Assembly (NCBI GenBank): GCA_904394215.1
Contig: CAJFNF010000034.1
Location: 1 to 44,218, forward strand
Source: an uncultured Faecalibacterium sp.
GTDB lineage: Bacteria; Bacillota; Clostridia; Oscillospirales; Ruminococcaceae
Reading direction: 5' to 3'
Length of the DNA stretch: 44,218 nt
Part shown: piece by piece, positions 10,840 to 19,801 of the stretch
How positions within the stretch are numbered: the first letter of the stretch is position 1
How the letters are laid out: each line of letters begins with the position of its first letter
Notes under the pieces: generated by a model
Seen by the model: only the letters and a program-made list of their open reading frames with translations
Database searches by the model: none
Told to the model about the DNA's origin: nothing
Position numbers and translations under genes: made by a program

Positions 10840-12756
10840 TTGAAAAAGGAAACCAAATGCAAGAGCGAAATCATGGTGCGGCGCACGCTTCTGTTCCTGA
10901 TTGACCTCTTCATCGTATGCTTCAGCTTTTATCTGGGACTGCTGCTGCGCGCCGATGGTGCGCCGGAGATTGACACCTGGTGGCCCCACAACCTGGCCCT
11001 GCTGTATAAAAACCTGCCCTGGATTGCGGCATTGTATATGCTGTCCTTCCTGGTGGGGGGCCTGTATTCCATCCTGTGGAAATATGCCAGCGAGCGGGAC
11101 CTAATCCGCCTGGCCGCCATGGTGGCTGTGCCCACGGTGGTGGTCTACTTTGTCAACCGCCTGCTGATCCACGGCGTGCTGTTCAACTCGGCCAACTGCA
11201 TCGCAGCGGTGTTCATCCTGCTGTTTGTGGGAGGCATCCGGATGGCCTGGCGGCTGTTCCTGGACCACCCCATCGGCTCGGCCCTGCGGGGAGTTCCCAG
11301 CAACGACCCCAACCGCCCCATGCTGATTGTGGGCGCCGGTGAGGCCGGCGCCTGGGCCATCAACGTCTGCAAGTCCAACAAGACCTACGGCCGCCCGGTG
11401 GTGGTGGCGGACGACGCCCCCGAAAAGCTCAACCAGACCATCCACGGCGTGCCGGTCAAGGGCACCCTGGAGGACATCCCCGAGCTGTGCGCCCGCTACA
11501 ACATCTACGGCATCATCATTGCCATCCCCACCCTGCGGGGCAGCCGGCTGAACCATGTGATTGACCTGTGCACCTCCACCCACTGCAAGGTGCAGATCCT
11601 CAGCGACCCCCAGTCGGTGGGGGCGGGCAGCACCCCCAAGAACGCCTTCCGCGAGCTGAACACCGCCGACTTCCTGTCCCGGGACGAAGTGACCCTGGAC
11701 ACCGAAAAAATCAGCGGCTACCTGAAAGACAAGGTGGTGCTGGTCACCGGCGGCGGGGTCACCGGCGGCGGCGGCAGCATCGGCAGCGAACTGTGCCGCC
11801 AGGTGATGCGGTTCAGCCCTGCCAAACTGCTGATTTTCGACATTTATGAGAACTGCGCCTATGAGCTGCTGATGGAGCTGCAGCGCAAGTACGGCCGCCA
11901 GGCCCCCATCGAGGTGCTGATCGGCTCCATCCGGGACAAAAAGCGGCTGGACGAAGTGTTTGAGACCTACCACCCCCAGGTGGTGTTCCACGCAGCGGCC
12001 CACAAGCACGTGCCCCTGATGGAGGTCAGCCCCGCCGAGGCGGTCAAGAACAACGTCATGGGCACCAAGAACCTGCTGACCAGTGCCAGCGAGCACGGGG
12101 TGGAGCGGCTGGTCCAGCTGTCCACCGACAAGGCGGTCAACCCCACCAGCGTCATGGGCTGCACCAAGCGGCTGTGCGAGATGCTGATCCAGACCTTCGC
12201 CCAGAACACCGATATGAAGTGCGTGGCGGTGCGTTTCGGCAACGTGCTGGGCAGCCACGGCAGCGTCATCCCGCTGTTTGAGGCCCAGATCAAGCAGGGC
12301 GGCCCGGTGACCCTGACCGACGAGAACATCGAGCGGTATTTCATGACCATCCCCGAGGCGGCCCAGCTGGTGCTGCAGGCCGGCGCCCTGGCTGAGAGCG
12401 GCAGCATCTACGTGCTGGATATGGGCGAGCCGGTGAAGATCATCGACCTGGCCCGCCAGATGATCCGCTTCTACGGCTACGAGCCGGGGAAGGACATCGA
12501 GATCAAGGTGGTGGGCCTGCGCCCCGGCGAGAAGCTCTATGAGGAGCTGATGATGGACGAGGAGCAGGACAAGATGCGCCGCACCGAGCACAACAAGATC
12601 TTTGTGGCACCCCCCCGGGATATCAAGCTGGATGTGTTCTATCAGCAGCTGCAGGATCTGTTCCACGCCGCCGAGCACAACGATGACGGCGTTGTGGAGC
12701 AGCTGCAGGTGATGATCCCCACCTTTACCCCGGTGCGGGACAGCCTGAAGAAGTAA
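10840..12756 (+). CDS. Membrane-anchored sugar-nucleotide dehydratase/epimerase (CapD/FlaA1 family)
   Basis: A 638-residue protein. The first 130 residues hold four membrane segments. A CoA-binding-like Rossmann domain follows (LIVGAGEAGAWA near residue 165), and then the catalytic domain of UDP-GlcNAc 4,6-dehydratase-type enzymes: a Gly-rich loop near 305, AAAHKHVPLME near 385, and STDKAVNPTSVMGCTKR near 430 with the family's catalytic Lys/Met arrangement. Such enzymes (CapD, FlaA1, PglF, WbpM) start the synthesis of modified amino sugars for surface glycans. The NAD loop is abnormal: it reads TGGGVTGGGGSIGSEL because 15 bases are duplicated in tandem (11743-11757 and 11758-11772), which adds VTGGG. 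The chosen start is TTG after a GAAGAGGA-type site; an ATG lies 11 codons later. Confidence 0.9.
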   Translation: MKKETKCKSEIMVRRTLLFLIDLFIVCFSFYLGLLLRADGAPEIDTWWPHNLALLYKNLPWIAALYMLSFLVGGLYSILWKYASERDLIRLAAMVAVPTVVVYFVNRLLIHGVLFNSANCIAAVFILLFVGGIRMAWRLFLDHPIGSALRGVPSNDPNRPMLIVGAGEAGAWAINVCKSNKTYGRPVVVADDAPEKLNQTIHGVPVKGTLEDIPELCARYNIYGIIIAIPTLRGSRLNHVIDLCTSTHCKVQILSDPQSVGAGSTPKNAFRELNTADFLSRDEVTLDTEKISGYLKDKVVLVTGGGVTGGGGSIGSELCRQVMRFSPAKLLIFDIYENCAYELLMELQRKYGRQAPIEVLIGSIRDKKRLDEVFETYHPQVVFHAAAHKHVPLMEVSPAEAVKNNVMGTKNLLTSASEHGVERLVQLSTDKAVNPTSVMGCTKRLCEMLIQTFAQNTDMKCVAVRFGNVLGSHGSVIPLFEAQIKQGGPVTLTDENIERYFMTIPEAAQLVLQAGALAESGSIYVLDMGEPVKIIDLARQMIRFYGYEPGKDIEIKVVGLRPGEKLYEELMMDEEQDKMRRTEHNKIFVAPPRDIKLDVFYQQLQDLFHAAEHNDDGVVEQLQVMIPTFTPVRDSLKK

Positions 12757-12802
12757 CTGCGGGCTCAGGGCCCAAAGTCAATATGAGAGGGATGTGGATT
12801 CT

Positions 12803-14104
12803 ATGGAAAAGAAACCATTTGTAACCGAGGCCCAGGTGCAGAATATTCTGCCCGACGTGCCCACCCCCTTCCACATTTACGATGAGAAGGGCATCCGGGA
12901 GAACGCCCGCCGGATCAACAAGGCGTTCAGCTGGAACAAAGGCTTCAAGGAGTACTTTGCCGTCAAGGCCCTGCCCAACCCCTATATCCTGCAGATCCTG
13001 CGGGAAGAGGGCTGCGGCGTGGACTGCTCCTCCCTCACCGAGCTGATGCTCAGCGAGGCAGTGGGCTTTTCGGGGGATGAGATCATGTTCTCCTCCAACC
13101 AGACCCCCAGCGAGGACATGAAGAAGGCCTATGACCTGGGCGCCTACATCAACCTGGACGACGCCACCATGGTGGGCTTCCTGGAGCGGGTGGCCGGTGT
13201 GCCCGAGACGGTGTTCTGCCGCTACAACCCCGGCGGAACCTTCAGCCTGGGGGAGAGCGAGGAAGGCTTCCAGGTGATGGACAAGCCCGGCGATGCCAAG
13301 TACGGCATGACCGAGGAACAGATGGTGGAGAGCTTCAAGCAGCTGAAGGCCAAGGGCGCCAGGAACTTTGGCATCCACGCCTTCCTGGCCTCCAACACCA
13401 TCTCGGACGACTACTATCCCGAGCTGGCCGGCATCCTGTTCAGCCTGGCGGTGCGTGTGTCCCAGGCAGCGGGGGTCCACATCGGCTATATCAACCTGTC
13501 GGGCGGCGTGGGCATTCCCTACCGTCCCGAGCAGCGGGAAAACGACATCTTCGCCATCGGCGAAGGGGTCCGCAAAAAGTTTGAGGAAATCCTGGTGCCC
13601 GCCGGCATGGGGGATGTGGCCATCTTCACCGAGCTGGGCCGCTTTATGACCGGCCCCTACGGCGCCCTGGTTGCCACCGCCATCCACGAAAAGCACATCT
13701 ATAAGGAGTATATCGGTCTGGATGCCTGCGCCGCCAACCTGATGCGCCCCGCCATGTACGGCGCTTACCATCACATCACGGTGCTGGGCAAGGAAGACGC
13801 TCCCTGCGACCACAAGTATGACGTGGTGGGCGGCCTGTGCGAGAACAACGACAAGTTTGCCATCGACCGGATGCTGCCCAAAATTGACATCGGTGATCTG
13901 ATCTATATCCACGACACCGGCGCCCACGGCTCGGCCATGGGCTACAACTACAACGGCAAGCTCCGCAGCGCCGAAGTGCTGCTGTGCGAGGACGGGGAGC
14001 ACCGGCTGATCCGCCGGGCCGAGACCCCCCACGACTACTTTGCCACCCTGGACTTCTCCCCCTTCTTCAAGGAGATGTTCCCCGGGGATTTTGAGGAAAA
14101 GTAA
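12803..14104 (+). CDS. lysA: Diaminopimelate decarboxylase
   Basis: A 433-residue PLP enzyme that decarboxylates meso-diaminopimelate to L-lysine. It has the fold-type III (alanine-racemase-like barrel) pattern. The PLP-binding lysine is in FAVKALPNP (Lys55). The barrel motif EGCGVDCSSLTEL follows, then GIHAFLAS, the phosphate-binding INLSGGVGIPY near residue 230, and the C-terminal CENNDKFAIDRMLP and DTGAHGSAMGYNYNG that contribute the second active-site half in the dimer. The ATG at 12803 lies 11 bases after GAGAGGG. The gene follows the capD-like gene by about 45 bases and is probably co-transcribed with it. It ends in a strong terminator. Confidence 0.93.
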   Translation: MEKKPFVTEAQVQNILPDVPTPFHIYDEKGIRENARRINKAFSWNKGFKEYFAVKALPNPYILQILREEGCGVDCSSLTELMLSEAVGFSGDEIMFSSNQTPSEDMKKAYDLGAYINLDDATMVGFLERVAGVPETVFCRYNPGGTFSLGESEEGFQVMDKPGDAKYGMTEEQMVESFKQLKAKGARNFGIHAFLASNTISDDYYPELAGILFSLAVRVSQAAGVHIGYINLSGGVGIPYRPEQRENDIFAIGEGVRKKFEEILVPAGMGDVAIFTELGRFMTGPYGALVATAIHEKHIYKEYIGLDACAANLMRPAMYGAYHHITVLGKEDAPCDHKYDVVGGLCENNDKFAIDRMLPKIDIGDLIYIHDTGAHGSAMGYNYNGKLRSAEVLLCEDGEHRLIRRAETPHDYFATLDFSPFFKEMFPGDFEEK

Positions 14105-14113
14105 GACAAAATC

Positions 14114-14161
14114 AAAAGGCCCCGGCCGGGATGCACAGCGCACCCTGGCCGGGGCCTTTTT
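14114..14161. terminator. Bidirectional terminator between lysA and comM
   Basis: A long GC-rich stem (GGCCCCGGCC...GGCCGGGGCC) with A and T runs on both sides, between two convergent genes. Confidence 0.92.
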
Positions 14162-14173
14162 GGCTGCATTGGG

Positions 14174-15681
14174 TTACCGGACTTCCAGCTTGTCCTGCAT
14201 CCGGTACTGGAGGGCTTCCAGCAGGGCCTCCTGCTCGATCAGCTCGGTGCCCGCCAGGTCGGCGATGGTGCGGGCCACCCGCAGCAGCCGGTCGTGGGAC
14301 CGGGCCGACAGCCCCAGACGGGTGTAGGCCGACCGGAGTACCTGCTGGGCGCCGGGGGTCAGGCGGCAAACCTGCCGCACCTGGCCGGCGGCCAGCTGGG
14401 CGTTGCAGTGGACTCCGGTGTAGCCCAGGGCGGCAAACCGCTGGGTCTGGACCGCCCGGGCAGCCAGCACCTGGGCCCGGAGCTGGGCGCTGCTCTCCCC
14501 CTGGCCGGTGCCGTGGAGCTCGTTGAAGGAGATGGGGTCCATCTCGACACACAGGTCGATCCGGTCCAGCAGCGGCCCCGAAATCCGGCTCCGGTACTGG
14601 CGGACGGCGTTGGGGGAGCAGGTGCAGGGCCGGGTGGGGTGGCCGAAGTAGCCGCACTTGCAGGGGTTCATGGCGGCCACCAGCTGGAACCGGCTGGGGT
14701 AGGTGGCGCTGCCGGCGGCCCGGCTGATGGTGATCTGGCCGTCCTAAATTCCGGCAGCTCGTCCAGGAACAAAACCCCAGCGTTGGCCAGGCTGCACTCC
14801 CCGGGCCGGAACTGGCTGCCGCCGCCGGCCAGGGACACCGGGCTGGCGGAATGGTGGGGGCTGCGGAAGGGCCGGGCGGTCATCAGGCCGCTGCCCCGGG
14901 GCAGAAGCCCTGCCACCGAGTAGATCTTGGCGGTTTCCACCGATTCCTCCCGGGTCATGGGGGGCAGGATGCCGGGCAGCCGCTTGGCCAGCATGGATTT
15001 GCCGGTGCCGGGGGCGCCGATCAACAGGACGTTGTGGCCGCCCGCTGCCGCCACCACCATGGCCCGCCGTGCCACCGTCTGGCCCAGCACGTCTGCAAAG
15101 TCGGGGTAGGCCGCCCAGCTCTGGTCGGGCTGGAAGGGCAGGGGCTGGGTGGGGGCCAGAGGCGCCCGCCCGTCCAGGGCGTGGATCACGTCGTATACCG
15201 TCCCGGCGCCGTACACCTGCATCCCCGAGCCGCCGCAGGCCTCCGCCGCTTCGGCGGCATTGGCAGCGGGGAGGTACAGGGAACGGATGCCCTTTTCGGC
15301 GGCGGCCAGGGCCATGGGCAGCACCCCCGCCACCGGCCGCAGGGCGCCGTCCAGGGCAACCTCCCCCAGGAAGGCAGTGTCAGGCTGGGGCGGGTCGATC
15401 TGTCCCGAAGAGGCCAGCACCGCCAGCAGCAGGGGCAGGTCGTAGACCGGCCCCGTTTTGCGGACGTCGGCGGGGGCCAGGTTGACGGTCACCCGTCCCG
15501 AGGGCCAGCGGTACCGCAGGTTGCGGGCTGCCGCCCGGACCCGGTCGGCACTCTCCCGCACCGCCGAATCCGGCAGGCCTACGATGGAAAAGGCGTCCAT
15601 CCCGCCCGACACATCTGCTTCCACCGCCACCCCGAAGCCTTCCAGGCCGTGAAGGCCAAAACTCTTCAATACAGCATACAT
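14174..15681 (-). pseudogene. comM: ComM/YifB-type Mg-chelatase-like AAA+ ATPase, frameshifted
   Basis: A member of the YifB/ComM family, which in other bacteria is a helicase acting in branch migration during natural transformation. It starts at the ATG at 15681 after GGAGGAGG. The N-terminal domain (MYAVLKSFGLHGLEGFGVAVE and NLAPADVRKTG), the Walker A GAPGTGKSMLAKRLPG near residue 218 and the Walker B end LFLDELPEF are all present. The frame then breaks near 14744. The family's REVLExLRQPLE segment is missing, and reading resumes in another frame as DGQITISRA followed by AAMNPCKCGYFGHP and a normal C-terminus to 14174. The loss is about 35-40 bases. It lies 28 bases downstream of the rluD-like gene, in one operon. 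It could be a true pseudogene or an assembly error. Confidence 0.88.
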
Positions 15682-15709
15682 GGATGAACCCTCCTCCCGT
15701 ATCAATCCG

Positions 15710-16696
15710 TCAGCCGGCAGTTTTGGATTTGTCCAGGGCGTCAAACTGCCGGAGGATCTGGGGTTCCTTCAGCTTGATGACCTTGCCGGTGAGATACCGG
15801 AGGGTGTTGTCCTCGGGGATCTCCAGAAAGCTGATCCGCACCGCGCACAGGGCCTGGGTTTTGGCGCCGGCCCGCTCGTTGGCCTTCCGGTTGCCATACT
15901 TGATGTCTCCCAGCACCGGCCGGCCCAAAAATGCCAGATGGGCCCGGATCTGATGGGTCCGCCCGGTGATCAGGCCGATTTTGCACAGGGCATAGGGCCC
16001 GGCGGTCCGCAGAACGTCCACGTCGGTGATGATCTGCTTGCGGCGGCCCGCCTGGTCCTGGTGGGCGTGGATGCTGACCTTGTTGTTCTTTTCGTCGTGC
16101 TCCCACCAGGCGGTGAACCGGCCCCGGGGCGGGATGCCCACCGTGATGGTGTAGTACTCTTTTTTCAGCCGGTCGGTGCGGATGATCTCGTTCATGTCCC
16201 GCAGGGCGGCGTAGTTTTTGGCCGCAATCACCAGCCCCTCGGTGCCCCGGTCCAGCCGGTTGCACAGGGCAGGGGCAAACCGGTTTTCTCCGCCGGGCTG
16301 ATATTCCCCTTTTTCGGTGAGATACTGGGTAAAGGTGTCCACCAGGTTGGCGTCCCCGGTGCGGTCGCTGTGGCACAGCAGATGGGCGGGCTTGTAGAGG
16401 ACGGCGATGTTCTGGTCCTCGTAGATCACCTGTACTTTGGGCTGTTTGGGCCGGGCCGGTTTGGCGGGCCTGGCCGGGGCGGACTCGGGCGGGAAAAACT
16501 CGTCGTTGATGTACAGCTCGATCAAATCCCCGGCGGCCAGCCGGGCGTCGGGGGCGGCCCGCTTGCCGTTGACCTTGATCCGCTTGTTGCGGAAGCTCTT
16601 GTACAGCAGGCTGGTGGGCAGGCCCCGGGTCACGCTCTGGACAAAGCGGGACAGGCGGACGCCCTCGTCGTTGGCGGTTGCGGTAAATTGTTTCAT
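15710..16696 (-). CDS. RluA-family ribosomal large-subunit pseudouridine synthase
   Basis: A 328-residue RNA-modifying enzyme. An S4-like RNA-binding domain fills the first 75 residues (RLSRFVQSV, NKRIKVNGKRA). After a Pro/Lys/Ala linker comes the catalytic domain, with the aspartate in CNRLDRGTEGLVIAAK near residue 150. LKKEYYTITVG, the TGRTHQIRAHLAFLG motif near 262 and GDIKYGNRKAN complete it. The family is RluA/RluD-like; the exact target uridine in 23S rRNA cannot be told. The ATG at 16696 follows AGGAA; 19 more codons upstream are open but less likely to be translated. It is probably co-transcribed with comM. Confidence 0.9.
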   Translation of the reverse strand: MKQFTATANDEGVRLSRFVQSVTRGLPTSLLYKSFRNKRIKVNGKRAAPDARLAAGDLIELYINDEFFPPESAPARPAKPARPKQPKVQVIYEDQNIAVLYKPAHLLCHSDRTGDANLVDTFTQYLTEKGEYQPGGENRFAPALCNRLDRGTEGLVIAAKNYAALRDMNEIIRTDRLKKEYYTITVGIPPRGRFTAWWEHDEKNNKVSIHAHQDQAGRRKQIITDVDVLRTAGPYALCKIGLITGRTHQIRAHLAFLGRPVLGDIKYGNRKANERAGAKTQALCAVRISFLEIPEDNTLRYLTGKVIKLKEPQILRQFDALDKSKTAG

Positions 16697-16854
16697 GGCA
16701 TTGTTCCTCACTTTAAAACCATGATAAACGATTTGCAGGTGCAAGTCAATCAAAGAAGAAAATTTGCCCGGGGGACTTGTGTTTTGGACGGCGGGAACGT
16801 ATCCTTAGATAAAAGACCAGCCGTCCGGAGTGATGCCCGGGGAAAGGAGGAGCC

Positions 16855-17616
16855 ATGGCCAATCAGAAGGGAGTCCATGCGGGGCACCGCCAGCGGATGC
16901 ACCAGCGGGTGCAGCAGTATGGCCTGGAGAGTTTGGCAGAGCACGAGGCCCTGGAGTATCTGCTCTATTTCACCAATGCCCAGAAGAACACCAACCCCAT
17001 TGCCCACGCTTTGCTGGAAAAATTCGGGGACCTGGCGGGTGTTCTGGAGGCCAGCGAGGAAGACCTGTGCAGCGTGGAGGGGGTGGGGCCGGCCTCGGCC
17101 CGGCTGCTCCACCTGCTGCCCCAAGTATCCGCCTATTACCACCGCAGCCGTACCCGGGACCGCCGCCGGATGAAGACGACGGAAGATCTGGGGGCCTACG
17201 CCATGGCCCGGTTCCAGGGCATTTCCAAAGAGCGGGTGCTGCTGATCTGCCTGAGCCGCCAGCGGCGGATTACCTATACCGCCTGGCTGGGCCAGGGGAT
17301 GGAGGACCGGGTGTCCCTGCCGGTGCAGGAGGCCATCAGCCAGGCGCTGCGGGTGCGGGCCGAGAGCGCCGTCTTGTGCCACAACCACCCCGGCGGCAAC
17401 GCCCTGCCCTCCCGGCAGGACCTGGAGGCCACCGCAGAGCTGGCCCGGGGGATGCACACGGTGGGAATCGAGCTGCTGGATCATCTCATCGTCACCGACA
17501 CCGAATACACCTCCCTGCGCCAACGCAGCGAGATGCCTGTGCTGCTGGGGGACAGGGTCCGGCTGGCCCATCTGCGGGAGGAGGAAACCGGCGAGGACCC
17601 GGAAGAAAAAACCTGA
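16855..17616 (+). CDS. radC: RadC/JAB-domain protein
   Basis: A 253-residue RadC-family protein. An N-terminal helix-hairpin-helix-like region (HEALEYLLYF...LCSVEGVGPASARLL) spans residues 25-90. The C-terminal JAB/MPN metalloprotease-like domain follows, with the metal motif SAVLCHNHPGGNALPS near residue 178 and LLDHLIVTD near 212. The biological role of RadC is unsettled; it was first linked to repair and later to processing of recombining DNA. The ATG follows GGAAAGGAGG. It stands about 130 bases upstream of uvrB on the same strand. Confidence 0.92.
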   Translation: MANQKGVHAGHRQRMHQRVQQYGLESLAEHEALEYLLYFTNAQKNTNPIAHALLEKFGDLAGVLEASEEDLCSVEGVGPASARLLHLLPQVSAYYHRSRTRDRRRMKTTEDLGAYAMARFQGISKERVLLICLSRQRRITYTAWLGQGMEDRVSLPVQEAISQALRVRAESAVLCHNHPGGNALPSRQDLEATAELARGMHTVGIELLDHLIVTDTEYTSLRQRSEMPVLLGDRVRLAHLREEETGEDPEEKT

Positions 17617-17646
17617 AGATTTTCCCGCCGGAAGGGCGGTATACTC

Positions 17647-17675
17647 TGTACAGAATACATCGAATGTGGTATAAT
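17647..17675 (+). promoter_or_regulatory. uvrB promoter
   Basis: TGTACA (17647-17652), a 17-base spacer and a perfect TATAAT (17670-17675). I see no LexA box of the Gram-positive kind (CGAAC-N4-GTTCG) beside it. Confidence 0.7.
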
Positions 17676-17743
17676 CAGCGACGGTAATACAACTATTGAT
17701 TGTAAAACTGCGCCTTTCGGGCGCTGCAGGGAGGAGGCCGTCT

Positions 17744-19801
17744 ATGGCAGAACAAACATTCAAGCTGGTGTCGCCCTATCAGCCCACCGGCGACCAGCCC
17801 GAGGCCATCAAAAAGCTGGTGGAAGGGGTGCAGCGGGGGGACCGCTGCCAGACCCTGCTGGGGGTCACCGGCAGCGGCAAGACATTCACCATGGCCAATG
17901 TGATTGCCCGGTGCAACCGGCCCACCCTGGTGCTGGCCCACAACAAGACCCTGGCGGCCCAGCTGTGCACCGAGTTCCGGGCCTTTTTCCCCGAGAATGC
18001 GGTGGAATACTTTGTCAGCTACTACGACTACTACCAGCCCGAGGCCTATATCCCCAGCACCGACACCTATATCGAAAAGGACAGCGCCATCAACGACGAA
18101 ATCGACCGCCTGCGCCATTCGGCGACGGCGGCTTTGTCCGAGCGGCGGGACGTCATCATTGTGGCGTCGGTGTCCTGCATCTACTCCCTGGGCGACCCCA
18201 TCGACTACCGGAGCATGGTCATCAGCCTGCGCCCCGGCATGGAGATGCCCCGGGACGAGCTGTGCCGCCGGCTGGTGAACCTGCAGTACGAGCGCAACGA
18301 CGTCAACTTTGTCCGCAACAAGTTCCGGGTCCGGGGGGATACGGTGGACATCTACCTGGCCTATATGAGCGAGCTGGCCATCAAGGTGGAGTTTTTCGGG
18401 GACGAGATCGACCGGATCACCGAGTTCAACCCCGTCACCGGCACCCGGCAGAATGTGGTGAAGCATGTGGCCATCTTCCCGGCCAGCCACTATATTGTCA
18501 GCGCCGAGAAAAAGGCGGCAGCCATCGAGAAAATCCGGGCCGAGTGCGACCAGCAGGTGAAACAGTTCACCGCCGAGGGCAAGCTGATCGAGGCTCAGCG
18601 GATTGCCCAGCGGACCAACTACGACATTGAGATGCTCAACGAGGTGGGGGTCTGCAAGGGCATCGAGAACTATTCGGCGGTACTGTCGGGCCGGGCGCCG
18701 GGCAGCATGCCCACCACCCTGCTGGACTATTTCCCCAAGGACTTCCTGCTGTTTGTGGACGAGAGCCACGTCACCCTGCCCCAGGTGCGGGCCATGTACG
18801 GCGGCGACTACGCCCGGAAAAAGACCCTGGTGGAGTACGGCTTCCGGCTGCCCTCGGCCTTTGACAACCGCCCCCTCAAGTTCGAGGAGGTGGAGTCCAA
18901 GCTGAACCAGATGATCTTTGTGTCGGCCACCCCCGGCCCCTATGAGCGGGAGCACAGCACCCAGATTGCCCAGCAGGTGATCCGGCCCACCGGCCTGCTG
19001 GACCCGGTGATCTCGGTGCGGCCGGTGGAGGGCCAGGTCACCGACCTGCTGGGGGAGATCCACGCCCGCACCGCCCGCAGCGAGCGGGTGCTGGTCACCA
19101 CCCTGACCAAGAAGATGGCCGAGGACCTGACCGATTACCTCACCGACCAGGGGGTCAAGGTGAAATATATGCATCACGAGGTGGACACCTTCGAGCGGAT
19201 GGAGCTGATCCGGGACCTGCGTCTGGGCACCATTGACGTGATTGTGGGCATCAACCTGCTGCGTGAGGGCCTGGACCTGCCCGAGGTGAGCCTGGTGGCT
19301 ATCCTGGACGCCGACAAAGAGGGCTTCCTGCGCAGCGAGACCAGCTTGATCCAGACCATCGGCCGGGCGGCCCGGAACGCCGACGGCCTGGTGATCATGT
19401 ACGCCGATGAGGTCACCGACAGCATGGAGCGGGCCATCACCGAAACCGAGCGCCGCCGGGCCATCCAGATGGCCTACAACCAGGCCCACGGCATCGTGCC
19501 CAGGACCATCGTCAAGGAAATCCGGGATACCATCGAAATCAGCGACAAGGCGGAGAATGCCAAGGCCGGCACCCGCCGGATGGGCAAGAAGGAGCGGGAA
19601 GCCGCCATCGACCGGCTGACCCGGGAGATGAAGGAGGCGGCCAAGCTGCTGAACTTCGAGCATGCAGCCTTCCTGCGGGACCAGATCGACCGGCTGCGCC
19701 GGGGCGAAAACCCCACCACCGACTCGGACGCCGAGACCGAGCGCCGCCAGAACCACGCACAGACACAGAGAAAAGGAAGAAAATATTTTGGCAAACGATA
19801 A
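17744..19801 (+). CDS. uvrB: Excinuclease ABC subunit B
   Basis: A 685-residue damage-verification helicase of nucleotide excision repair, acting with UvrA and UvrC. Walker [14 protein letters not shown] lies near residue 40. The beta-hairpin region [21 protein letters not shown] (split here as [10 protein letters not shown] and DTYIEKD) that clamps DNA is near 95. [13 protein letters not shown] (motif II) is near 335, and [12 protein letters not shown] (motif VI) near 540. The C-terminal UVR motif that binds UvrC is near 635 ([24 protein letters not shown]). The ATG follows GGGAGGAGG. Its end overlaps the uvrA start by 14 bases, so the two are translated as one operon. Confidence 0.97.
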   Translation: MAEQTFKLVSPYQPTGDQPEAIKKLVEGVQRGDRCQTLLGVTGSGKTFTMANVIARCNRPTLVLAHNKTLAAQLCTEFRAFFPENAVEYFVSYYDYYQPEAYIPSTDTYIEKDSAINDEIDRLRHSATAALSERRDVIIVASVSCIYSLGDPIDYRSMVISLRPGMEMPRDELCRRLVNLQYERNDVNFVRNKFRVRGDTVDIYLAYMSELAIKVEFFGDEIDRITEFNPVTGTRQNVVKHVAIFPASHYIVSAEKKAAAIEKIRAECDQQVKQFTAEGKLIEAQRIAQRTNYDIEMLNEVGVCKGIENYSAVLSGRAPGSMPTTLLDYFPKDFLLFVDESHVTLPQVRAMYGGDYARKKTLVEYGFRLPSAFDNRPLKFEEVESKLNQMIFVSATPGPYEREHSTQIAQQVIRPTGLLDPVISVRPVEGQVTDLLGEIHARTARSERVLVTTLTKKMAEDLTDYLTDQGVKVKYMHHEVDTFERMELIRDLRLGTIDVIVGINLLREGLDLPEVSLVAILDADKEGFLRSETSLIQTIGRAARNADGLVIMYADEVTDSMERAITETERRRAIQMAYNQAHGIVPRTIVKEIRDTIEISDKAENAKAGTRRMGKKEREAAIDRLTREMKEAAKLLNFEHAAFLRDQIDRLRRGENPTTDSDAETERRQNHAQTQRKGRKYFGKR

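Noticed and set aside
17617..17743. A LexA/SOS box upstream of uvrB
   Set aside because: No CGAAC-N4-GTTCG-like site could be found; only the promoter is supported.
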